Positions 1 through 6,257 of a DNA stretch of 7,170 nt are shown here, piece by piece. Source of the DNA: Actinophytocola sp045807065 (GTDB lineage Bacteria > Actinomycetota > Actinomycetes > Mycobacteriales > Pseudonocardiaceae); contig NZ_JBJMIE010000069.1 in the NCBI RefSeq assembly GCF_045807065.1, positions 1 through 7,170 of the forward strand, written 5' to 3'. How positions within the stretch are numbered: position 1 is the first letter of the stretch; the number at the start of each line of letters is the position of its first letter. The notes under the pieces were generated by a model, which saw only the letters and a program-made list of their open reading frames with translations, had not been told where the DNA came from and ran no database searches. The position numbers and the translations under genes were made by a program.

Positions 1-35
1 CCAACCACCCCTTCACTTCCCTCACAAATTTCCCG

Positions 36-327
36 CCCACTCAAACTCCCCAAGCGCGGCGAGGATTAGGACGGTGAGTGGAAGGGTGAGCTACGTGAGC
101 GGAGTGGGGAAAGTTGAGTGCCCACCCACTCGCCCTTCCCCCACAGCTTCCCTACCCATTCACCTCACCGCGCCTACCTACCCACTCACCTCGCCCACCC
201 AACTTCCCCACCCACTCACCACGCCATCCAGCTCACCCACTACGCACCACGCCCACCCAACTTCCCCTATCCACTCACCACGCCCACCCAGCTCGCCCAC
301 CACCCAGCCTTCCCACCCAACTTTCCT
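36..327 (+). repeat. ~60-bp C-rich repeat family with core CCCACCCAACTTCCCC
   Basis: The 16-base core CCCACCCAACTTCCCC occurs exactly at 194-209 and 252-267. Diverged direct copies lie at 36-51 and 312-327, and an inverted copy lies in 106-120. A second word, CCACTCACC, recurs at 182-190, 212-220 and 271-279, and inverted at 73-81. The spacing of successive direct copies at 194, 252 and 312 is 58 and 60 bases, so this is an imperfect tandem array of about 2.5 units with outlying copies. Composition is almost entirely C, A and T on this strand. Nothing suggests coding. Confidence 0.85.
61..120 (-). repeat. Inverted copy of the C-rich repeat, marked by a purine-rich block
   Basis: Read on the minus strand, 120 down to 95 aligns with plus 196-218 with few differences, sharing CAACTT, CCCCAC and CTCAC blocks. 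The segment from 94 to 84 matches 228-238 (AGCTCACCC). GGTGAGTGG at 73-81 is the exact reverse complement of three downstream copies of CCACTCACC. The block is therefore an inversion of the neighbouring repeat and could pair with 195-239 or 253-298 as a long imperfect stem or cruciform. Confidence 0.7.
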
Positions 328-377
328 CCGCCCCGCCCTACCTACCCTTCCCCGCTCAACCCCTCCCCCGCTCTCCC

Positions 378-502
378 GGCCCTCCCGGCCCTCCCGGCCT
401 CCCGCTCTCCCCGCCTCCCGGCCTCCCGCTCCCCCTGCCTCCCGGCCTCCCGCTCTCCCTGCCTCCCCGGCTCCCGCTCTCCCCGGCCTCCCCGGCCTCC
501 CC
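378..502 (+). repeat. Nested tandem repeats of 9 and 24-25 bp
   Basis: Two copies of GGCCCTCCC (378-386 and 387-395) lead into four tandem units at 396-419, 420-443, 444-468 and 469-493. The first two are 24 bases and the last two 25. Each starts GGCCTCCCGCT or GGCTCCCGCT and ends in a C-rich CCTCCC-type tail. A 9-base GGCCTCCCC follows at 494-502 and leads into the heptamer run. On the minus strand these are closely spaced runs of three to five G separated by A, GA or GC, which is quadruplex-prone. The gradation of unit lengths looks like slippage-driven expansion. Confidence 0.9.
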
Positions 503-550
503 GGCCCCCGGCCCCCGGCCCCCGGCCCCCGGCCCCCGGCCCCCGGCCCC
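503..550 (+). repeat. (GGCCCCC)n heptamer tandem repeat, ~6.9 copies
   Basis: Six perfect GGCCCCC units run from 503 to 544, followed by GGCCCC at 545-550. The minus strand therefore reads (GGGGGCC)n, with seven consecutive runs of four or five G separated by CC, easily satisfying the usual four-tract G-quadruplex pattern. The run ends 30 bases before the tricorn stop codon, and the G-rich strand is the sense strand of that gene. It may stall RNA polymerase or stabilise a 3' end, but this is inference. Confidence 0.95.
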
Positions 551-580
551 GACCGAGCCTGACCCCACCACCAACCACAA

Positions 581-3500
581 TCAAGGCAACGGCGGCAACT
601 CAGGCTGAGAAGCCGCAGGCGTCTCCGCCAAGGACTCCAACGCCAACCGAATCGCCGTATCGAGTTGCGGATCGCGGCCAGCGGCGTGGTCCTGCGGCGC
701 CATCACCACCTCGACGTCGGGATCGACCCCGTAGTTCTCCACCCCCCACCCGGGCCCCCGCATCCACGTCGCGTACCGCGGCTGCGTCACCAAGGTCCCG
801 TCCACCAGGTGGTACCGCATGTCGATCCCGATGACGCCACCCCACGTCCGGGTCCCGACGACCGGCCCGATCCCCATCGCCTTGATCGCGGCGTTCACGA
901 TGTCCCCGTCGGACCCCGAGAACTCGTTCGCCACCGCGACGACCGGTCCGCGCGGCGCGTCCGCCGGATAGCTCTCGGCCGTGTGGCCGTCCCGCGTGAT
1001 CTGCCAGCCGATGATCTTGCGGCCCAGCTTCTCCACCACCAGCTGCGACAGGTGCCCGCCACGGTTCTCACGCACGTCGACGATCAGCCCTTCGCGCCGA
1101 ACCTCCAGGCGCAGGTCGCGGTGCAGCTCCGCCCAACCGCTGGCGACCATGTCCGGTACGTGCACATACCCGAGCCGTCCCTCGCTCGCCTCGTGGACGT
1201 AGGCCCGCCGGTTCGCCACCCAGTCGTGGTAACGCAGGGGCATGTCGTCCAGCAGCGGAACCACCACCACACTGCGGTTCGCACCACCCCCGCCGGGCGC
1301 CACCACCAGCTCCACCGGCTTGTCAGCGGTACCCGCCAGCAGCGGGAACGGTCCCGCCACCGGATCGACCGGGCGGCCGTCGACCGCGACGACCGCGTCG
1401 CCCGCCCGGACCGCGACTCCCGGCGCGCGCAACGGGGACCGGCCATGCGGGTCCGACGACTCGCCGGGCACGATCCGCTCGATCCGCCACACGTCGCCGT
1501 CGCGGACCAGGTCCGCGCCGAGCAGCCCGAGCCGTCGTGCGGACTCCGCCCCGCCACCCGGTGGGGTCACATACGCGTGCGACGTGCCCAGCTCGCCCTG
1601 GACCTCCCACAACAGGTCGACCAGTTCGTCGTGCGAGTTGACGTTCTCGACCAGCGGCCGGTACCGGTCGAGCACGCCCGCCCAGTCGACGCCGTTCATG
1701 TCGGCCCGCCAGAAGTGGTCCCGCATCAGGCGGCCGGCCTCGTCGAACGCCTGCCGCCACTCGGCCGCCGGGTCGACCTGCACGCGCACCCGTGACAGGT
1801 CCACGCGCACCCCGTCGTCCCCGTCGTCCGACGAGTCGGACTTGTGGTCCGCCGCCTGCACCCGCAACCGCCTGTTGGCGCGGATCACGAGCCGTTCGCC
1901 GTCGCCGGTCACCCACACGTCGTCGACGCCGTCGGCAAGCGTCTCGAGCTTGCGCTTCGTGAAGTCGTAGCGCTCCAGCACCGTCTTGTCGTCCTCGCTG
2001 TCCCCGTCGTGACCGAGCACGCCGGACAGCGGGTAGCGCAGCCACACGAGGCCGTTCTTGACCGCGTGCAGGCCGCCGTAGCGCGCGGCCGGCACGGGCA
2101 GCGCGACCACCCGGTCGCCGAGGCCGTCGAAGTCGACCTCGGTGCGCGGGGGCGCGTCGTCGTCATCGTCCTTGTCCTTGTCGGGCTGCTCCTCCTCCAC
2201 CGGTCTACCTCGAAGCTGCGGCGAGAACGGCGACGGCGTGGTGGCCGCGAGCGGCACCAGGTGCGGTCGCGCACCGTACGGGAACGACATGTCGAACACG
2301 TGCGTGTCGTAGATCGGGTCGAAACTCCGCACGGACAGGAACGCGAGGTGCTTGCCGTCGACCGTGAACTGGGGGTCGGTGTCCACGAACCGCAGCGGTG
2401 TCACATCCACTGTGGACAGATCGGTGGTACTGGCCATCCTGATGTGGCGCAACGGGCTCGGCCCCGGATGCGACCACGCGAGCCACGACGAGTCCGGCGA
2501 GAACGCCAGGTCGCACGGATCGCCGTCGGTCGTGTGCACCAGCTCGCGGAAATCACCGCTGTCGACGTCGGCCAGCAGCACGCGGCCGTCGTGCGTGGCC
2601 ACCGCGACCCGCCGCCCGTCCGGGGACGCGGCGAGCTCCAACACCCGCCCGAGCCGCCCGACGCCGATGCGGCGGGGCGAGGTCGCCACGCCGTCGACGG
2701 GCGCGATCTCCAACGCGTCCTCGCCCTCCGCGTCGGTGACCCACACGACCTGTTCACCGAGCGTGCGCGGAAGCCGGGCCCGCACCCCCGGTTCGGCTGA
2801 CAGGGCACGAACCGGCCCGTCGCGATGAGTGAGCCAGTGCACGGTGCCACGCACCTCGACCGCGCTCGCCCGGCCGGTCTGGTCCGGCCCGACGTCGCCG
2901 AGCTCGTCCACCGCCCGCACCGGGTACGGAGTCCTGCCCAGCCGCGGCCCACCGAGCCGCACGTCGAGCTCCCGCGGATCGCCGTCCAGCCCGTCCACGA
3001 GCCACAGCCGCCCGGCGCGGTGGAAGATCACCCGGTGGCCGTCCGTGGTGGCGTTGCGGGCGTAGAACTCGCCGGGTGCGTCGACCGCGTGGCGGCGCAG
3101 GTCGGCGCCGTCCGGGCGGCACGAGTACAGGTCACCGACGCCCTCGTGGTCGGACAGGAACGCGATGCGGTCACCCACCCACATCGGTGACGACAGGTTG
3201 CCGTCGAGTTCGGTCAGGATCCTGGAGAACTCGCCGGTGCCGTCGGCGTCGAGCCACAGCTTGCCCACCGTGCCGCCGCGGTACCGCTTCCACCAGGCCG
3301 GCTCGCGTGAGCTGGCGCTGAGCAGGAGCACGGCGCCGTCCTCCCGGGTGGCGATGCCGCCGACCGGACCGTAGGGCAGCCTCCGGAAGACGCCGTCCTG
3401 GTTGACGGCGTACGCCCAGGTCCGGCGCATGCTGTGCTGCCCCACCGAGCTGGCGGCGAGCACCTCGCCGTCCGCGGTCCACCCGAGCACGTCCGTGTTG

Positions 3501-3796
3501 ACGTCGGCCCAGTGGGTGAGGCGACGGCTCGGCCCACCGTCGACCGGCGCGACGTGCACCTCCGGCTCGGCGTCACGCGAGCTGGTCCAGGCCAGCTGCG
3601 AGCCGTCGGGCGAGAACCGCGGCGAGGTGACCGGGACCTGGTCTGCGGAGACCCGCCAGGCACGGCCGCCGCCGAGCGGCGCGAGCCACACGTCATCCTC
3701 GGCCACGAAGGTGACGAGTTCGCCGTGGAGGTGGGGGAAGCGGAGGTACGAGTCGTTCACGGCCGCCACGTTAGCCGCGATCACCGACATCGCCAC
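581..3796 (-). CDS. Tricorn protease (S41 family serine peptidase), complete
   Basis: This is a cytosolic peptidase that, in characterised homologues, assembles into hexamers and trims peptides released by the proteasome or other proteases. The 1071 residues equal the length of the Thermoplasma acidophilum enzyme as I recall it. Domains in order: six-bladed propeller (about 16-280), seven-bladed propeller (about 285-640), helical C1 (about 672-745), PDZ (about 756-848, with a GDAVVAVDG core) and C2 (about 855-1055). The tetrad is visible as S739-H740 in GELGTSHAY, S962 in EFSGSDGDI and E1020 in GWGVENYGVDPD, matching S745, H746, S965 and E1023 of T. acidophilum. No signal peptide is seen. Acidic loops lie at 534-547 and 653-661. 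GTG at 3796 is the furthest start, since an in-frame TAG lies at 3860-3862. ATG at 3790 or GTG at 3760 (starting NDSYLRFPHLHG) are alternatives, and none has a clear Shine-Dalgarno sequence. The gene is 515 bp from mazG, so it probably has its own promoter. Confidence 0.96.
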   Translation of the reverse strand: MAMSVIAANVAAVNDSYLRFPHLHGELVTFVAEDDVWLAPLGGGRAWRVSADQVPVTSPRFSPDGSQLAWTSSRDAEPEVHVAPVDGGPSRRLTHWADVNTDVLGWTADGEVLAASSVGQHSMRRTWAYAVNQDGVFRRLPYGPVGGIATREDGAVLLLSASSREPAWWKRYRGGTVGKLWLDADGTGEFSRILTELDGNLSSPMWVGDRIAFLSDHEGVGDLYSCRPDGADLRRHAVDAPGEFYARNATTDGHRVIFHRAGRLWLVDGLDGDPRELDVRLGGPRLGRTPYPVRAVDELGDVGPDQTGRASAVEVRGTVHWLTHRDGPVRALSAEPGVRARLPRTLGEQVVWVTDAEGEDALEIAPVDGVATSPRRIGVGRLGRVLELAASPDGRRVAVATHDGRVLLADVDSGDFRELVHTTDGDPCDLAFSPDSSWLAWSHPGPSPLRHIRMASTTDLSTVDVTPLRFVDTDPQFTVDGKHLAFLSVRSFDPIYDTHVFDMSFPYGARPHLVPLAATTPSPFSPQLRGRPVEEEQPDKDKDDDDDAPPRTEVDFDGLGDRVVALPVPAARYGGLHAVKNGLVWLRYPLSGVLGHDGDSEDDKTVLERYDFTKRKLETLADGVDDVWVTGDGERLVIRANRRLRVQAADHKSDSSDDGDDGVRVDLSRVRVQVDPAAEWRQAFDEAGRLMRDHFWRADMNGVDWAGVLDRYRPLVENVNSHDELVDLLWEVQGELGTSHAYVTPPGGGAESARRLGLLGADLVRDGDVWRIERIVPGESSDPHGRSPLRAPGVAVRAGDAVVAVDGRPVDPVAGPFPLLAGTADKPVELVVAPGGGGANRSVVVVPLLDDMPLRYHDWVANRRAYVHEASEGRLGYVHVPDMVASGWAELHRDLRLEVRREGLIVDVRENRGGHLSQLVVEKLGRKIIGWQITRDGHTAESYPADAPRGPVVAVANEFSGSDGDIVNAAIKAMGIGPVVGTRTWGGVIGIDMRYHLVDGTLVTQPRYATWMRGPGWGVENYGVDPDVEVVMAPQDHAAGRDPQLDTAIRLALESLAETPAASQPELPPLP

Positions 3797-3830
3797 GAGA
3801 AAAAGGGCGACATCTGGGGCCGAACCCGAG

Positions 3831-3845
3831 CGAAAGGGCCGTTCG
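3831..3845. repeat. Imperfect palindrome CGAAAG-GGC-CGTTCG
   Basis: Six-base arms CGAAAG (3831-3836) and CGTTCG (3840-3845) flank a three-base spacer with one mismatched pair. The left flank, ACCCGAG at 3824-3830, resembles ACCCGCA at 4207-4213, next to the stronger palindrome, so the two elements look related. It lies 35 bases upstream of the tricorn start and could be an operator or a dispersed intergenic palindrome. Confidence 0.5.
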
Positions 3846-4163
3846 TACCGTTCCCACCGCTACTTTCCCAGGTGCGACCGGCACGGACAGCCTCGGCATT
3901 CGGCAGGTCACATCAGGGTTCCTGACCGCGAGGTCGCTAAGCCGACCGACGCTGTCGTGATGACCGCCGCCGCGCTCGTCCTGCCCGCCCAGGCGCCCCT
4001 CGCCGGCTGTGGGCGCCGCTCAACCGCTGCCTGATCCACAGACCCGGCATGCCGGCGGTCGCGGTGGCCGCGCGGGCCAACGGGGTGACGATCGCCGCAT
4101 CCCAATCGGAAGAAGAAACCGAATCGGCCCACTCCGGTTCACGCAATGCACGAACTCGACCGA

Positions 4164-4196
4164 GACCGCTGATTTGGTGCGCGCACCGAGGCGGTC
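4164..4196. terminator. Candidate stem-loop containing a 12-bp palindrome
   Basis: Outer arms GACCGC (4164-4169) and GCGGTC (4191-4196) enclose a perfect palindrome, GGTGCGCGCACC (4176-4187). The internal loop is six bases on one side and three on the other. It lies about 115 bases past the mazG stop in the direction of transcription and has no T-tract. A U-less actinobacterial terminator is possible, as is a protein-binding site. The structure is seen; its role is a guess. Confidence 0.35.
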
Positions 4197-4206
4197 GTGC
4201 CGAGAA

Positions 4207-4235
4207 ACCCGCACGAAAGTCCCTTTCGCACGGGT
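4207..4235. repeat. 29-bp near-palindrome centred on CGAAAG-TCC-CTTTCG
   Basis: Arms CGAAAG (4214-4219) and CTTTCG (4223-4228) are perfect, with a three-base spacer. After an unpaired CA on each side, the symmetry continues with ACCCG (4207-4211) and CGGGT (4231-4235). Eleven of the thirteen positions on each side are therefore symmetric. It may be an operator, a terminator without T-tract, or a dispersed extragenic palindrome. The weaker relative at 3831-3845 favours a repeated element. Confidence 0.65.
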
Positions 4236-4269
4236 ATGTCCGTGACAGGCGGGGTGTGCCGGCCCCATC

Positions 4270-4300
4270 GTGGAGTCATGACACGAACTCAGCGCTCCAC
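4270..4300 (-). terminator. Weak candidate mazG terminator hairpin
   Basis: GTGGAG (4270-4275) and CTCCAC (4295-4300) are perfect six-base arms separated by 19 bases, starting 12 bases past the mazG stop on the minus strand. The long loop and the lack of a T-run make this weak. It is recorded mainly because of its position. Confidence 0.25.
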
Positions 4301-4311
4301 CAGCACCAAGG

Positions 4312-5256
4312 TCAGCGCGGCCAGAAACGTCGCCAGTCCGGCTCGTCCATGCCGGCCGGGTCAACGCCCGCGGAGCGGGCCGCCTGTTCGGCGGTGCGGA
4401 CGTTCGCCGCGAACTGGCGAGCCTCCGCGCGCAGCAGGCCCTCCGGGTCGTCGCCGGCGAGTTTGGCCCGTGCGGCCGCGGCGAACAACGGTGAGCCGGG
4501 CAGCAGGTCCGGTGGCAGACCCGCGCGAGCCGTGCGTTGCACCAGCTTCGCGGCGAGTGCGAGTGCAGGCTGCCCCATGGCCACGCCGTCCACACTGGAC
4601 TCCCGCTTCTTCTCCTGCTGCTTCAGCTGTTCCCAGCGGTGTTCCTGCGAGCGTGCGTCCCGCACCTCGGGATCACCGCCACCGAACACGTGCGGGTGAC
4701 GACCGACCAGCTTCGCCACCAGCTCGGCGGCCACGTCGTCGATGGAGAACGGCTCGTCCGGCGACTCCTGCGCCACACGTGCGTGGAACAGGACCTGCAG
4801 CAGGACGTCACCGAGCTCTTCGCGCAGTGCCGCCCGGTCACCGTCCTCAATGGCTTCGAGCAGTTCGAAGCATTCTTCGACCAGGTACTGCCGGAGTGAC
4901 TCGTGCGTCTGCTCCGCGTCCCACGGGCACCCGCCCGGCGAGCGCAGCCGGTTCATCACCGCGACGGCGTCCAGCAGTGTGCCGCCGTGGACCGGCTCCG
5001 GTCGGACGACGGACGCACCCCGCGCCAGCAGAGCGGTCGCTGCCGGCTCGTCCAGGTCCTCGGTCAGCAACACGACCGATCCGGACAGCGCCTCCTCGGC
5101 CAACGTGGTGGGCGATGGCGCTTCCGCCGTCGTGTACACCGACACGGCCGTCCGAAGCAGCGGCACCGCGGCGCCCGGCACCGACCCGCCCGGCCCGAGC
5201 AGCACGACGGCCGAGCCCGACTGGATGGGTTCGGCCACCTGAGCTGTTGACGTCAC
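4312..5256 (-). CDS. mazG: MazG nucleoside triphosphate pyrophosphohydrolase
   Basis: MazG hydrolyses NTPs and dNTPs, including damaged ones, to the monophosphate and pyrophosphate in the cytosol. The 314-residue length fits the single-domain actinobacterial form (the Mycobacterium tuberculosis protein is about 325). The MazG domain runs from about 103 to 215: RLRSPGGCPWD (103-113), then the metal-binding EExxE (E127, E128, E131) and ExxD (E147, D150) motifs, then GRHPHVFGG at 185-193. The second catalytic domain of the E. coli enzyme is reduced: residues 229-293 resemble its ends, but the EExxE and ExxD motifs between are missing. Residues 1-100 form an alpha/beta N-terminal extension. The GTG start is 11 bases after the lipoprotein stop and lacks an obvious Shine-Dalgarno sequence, which suggests translational coupling. 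GTG at codon 7 is an alternative. Confidence 0.96.
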   Translation of the reverse strand: MTSTAQVAEPIQSGSAVVLLGPGGSVPGAAVPLLRTAVSVYTTAEAPSPTTLAEEALSGSVVLLTEDLDEPAATALLARGASVVRPEPVHGGTLLDAVAVMNRLRSPGGCPWDAEQTHESLRQYLVEECFELLEAIEDGDRAALREELGDVLLQVLFHARVAQESPDEPFSIDDVAAELVAKLVGRHPHVFGGGDPEVRDARSQEHRWEQLKQQEKKRESSVDGVAMGQPALALAAKLVQRTARAGLPPDLLPGSPLFAAAARAKLAGDDPEGLLRAEARQFAANVRTAEQAARSAGVDPAGMDEPDWRRFWPR

Positions 5257-5267
5257 GGTCGACGCCG

Positions 5268-6251
5268 TCAGGGCGTGCTGGACTTGGGCCGCACCACGTA
5301 GCCGGAGACCTCGGCTTCGTTCTTCGGCACGACGGTCAGCATCAGGTCGTTCCAGACGCCGTACCGCGGGCTGATCTTGATGCCGCTGTCGATGATGTGC
5401 GGCCGCAGTACGAAGCGGCCGAGCGTCGGCAGCTGGTCCTCGGTGATCTGGCTCAGATCGACGTCGGACGGCACGGAGGACGCGGTCTCGGTGGAGAGCA
5501 CGTGCACGATCTGGTAGCCGCCGCCACCCGTCGCGCCCTGGCTGCTCGGCAGCACGAACACCGAGTTCTTCGGCGCCGCGAGGTAGACGCCGTCCCCGCC
5601 GGTCGCGTCCTTGTCGAGCTGGACCACCGGCTGGGCGGACTTCTGGGAGGCGGCACGCATCAGGGCCGCGGACTGGCTCGGGTTGGCCGCGATCTTCTCG
5701 GCGAGCGCGCGTGCCTCGTCCGCCTTGTCCACGACGACCAGGTTGTACTTGGCGCTCTCCCGGCCGAGGTGCTTCTTCGCGAGCCCGTCGAGCAGCAGCT
5801 GGTCGTTGGCGTAGGCGTCGAAGCCGCGGGCCCGGGAGACCAGCTCCGGCACCAGCTGCTCGGTCGGCACGTCGCTGCCCGCGGTCAGCTTCTGGCCGAA
5901 CGGGTTCTGCGCGCGCAGGTCCGCGAGCTTGTCGTCGTCGACCCGCACGCCCTCGCGGCGGGCGACGTCGGTCAGCATCTCGTGCACCACCAGCTGCCCG
6001 ACGGCCTCACGCGCGACGAGGTCGAGCTTGTGCTGCTGCGCGAGGCCGCGCGCGGCCGGCTCCTTCACCACCTTGTCGACCAGGTTCTGCACCTGGTCGA
6101 CCGAGATCACGTGGTCGCCGAGGATGACAGCGGAGTTGACCTGGCTCGGCCCGTTCCCGCACGCGGACAGCGTCGCGACCAGCGCGATCACGGCGGCAAA
6201 CGGCGCTACGGCACGGTGAAGGACACTCGTCACGGTGTCCAAGCCTCTCAC
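5268..6251 (-). CDS. SurA N-terminal/parvulin-like lipoprotein
   Basis: This is a predicted envelope lipoprotein of 327 residues. A Sec-type signal peptide with hydrophobic core 16-28 ends in the lipobox LSAC, so C31 would be lipidated after signal peptidase II cleavage. Residues 41-160 resemble the helical SurA N-terminal domain. Residues 168-253 keep the outline of a parvulin prolyl isomerase: YNLVVV at 169-174, a DKADEARALAEKI helix, GGDGVYL at 218-224 and YQIVHVLS at 246-253. The usual active-site pattern is not evident, so chaperone activity without isomerase activity is plausible. A conserved-looking tail, ISPRYGVWND, sits at 293-302. The GTG start is seven bases past the mfd TAG. GTG at codon 7 (6233), preceded by GAGAGG, would also give a good signal peptide. 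The client proteins are unknown. Confidence 0.87.
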   Translation of the reverse strand: MRGLDTVTSVLHRAVAPFAAVIALVATLSACGNGPSQVNSAVILGDHVISVDQVQNLVDKVVKEPAARGLAQQHKLDLVAREAVGQLVVHEMLTDVARREGVRVDDDKLADLRAQNPFGQKLTAGSDVPTEQLVPELVSRARGFDAYANDQLLLDGLAKKHLGRESAKYNLVVVDKADEARALAEKIAANPSQSAALMRAASQKSAQPVVQLDKDATGGDGVYLAAPKNSVFVLPSSQGATGGGGYQIVHVLSTETASSVPSDVDLSQITEDQLPTLGRFVLRPHIIDSGIKISPRYGVWNDLMLTVVPKNEAEVSGYVVRPKSSTP

Positions 6252-6257
6252 AGTCCC

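Larger units (their letters stand above)
1..580. other. Gene-free low-complexity, strand-asymmetric repeat region
   Basis: This stretch lies directly downstream of the tricorn stop codon and holds no supportable gene. The plus strand is C-rich and G-poor from 1 to about 55, flips to G-rich in 61-120 (30 G against 4 C by my count), and is again C-rich to 550 (only 16 G in 121-360). The C-rich part is made of several repeat families, listed separately. Long proline-rich reading frames cross it in all three plus frames and in minus frames, which is expected when stop codons cannot form in such composition. Whether it continues to the left of the window cannot be seen. Confidence 0.9.
3797..4311. 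promoter_or_regulatory. 515-bp intergenic region between mazG and the tricorn gene
   Basis: No convincing gene is present: the short frames here lack ribosome sites and recognisable products. Being upstream of the tricorn gene and downstream of mazG, it should hold the tricorn promoter and any mazG terminator. I could not identify confident -35 and -10 boxes. What can be seen are several inverted repeats, listed separately: 3831-3845, 4164-4196, 4207-4235 and 4270-4300. Confidence 0.5.

Noticed and set aside
36..550. Possible CRISPR array
   Set aside because: Units are direct tandem or degenerate repeats without unique, evenly sized spacers, and no cas gene is present.
342..584. Gly/Arg-rich minus-strand frames over the repeats
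   Set aside because: They are translations of the G-rich repeat strand with no independent coding evidence.
74..834. Proline-rich plus-strand reading frames (74-562, 114-608, 118-834)
   Set aside because: All plus frames are open because C-rich repeats cannot form stop codons; the frames overlap each other, run into the tricorn gene antisense and show no domain or convincing ribosome site.
665..2800. Long plus-strand frames antisense to the tricorn gene (665-1795, 1844-2800)
   Set aside because: These are high-GC shadows of a gene with clear homology and catalytic motifs; their translations are Arg/His/Pro-rich and unrecognisable.
3908..4595. Short frames in or across the mazG-tricorn gap (3908-4132 minus, 4009-4245 plus, 4020-4595 minus)
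   Set aside because: No recognisable product or ribosome site, low-complexity Arg-rich translation, and the longest overlaps mazG in another frame.
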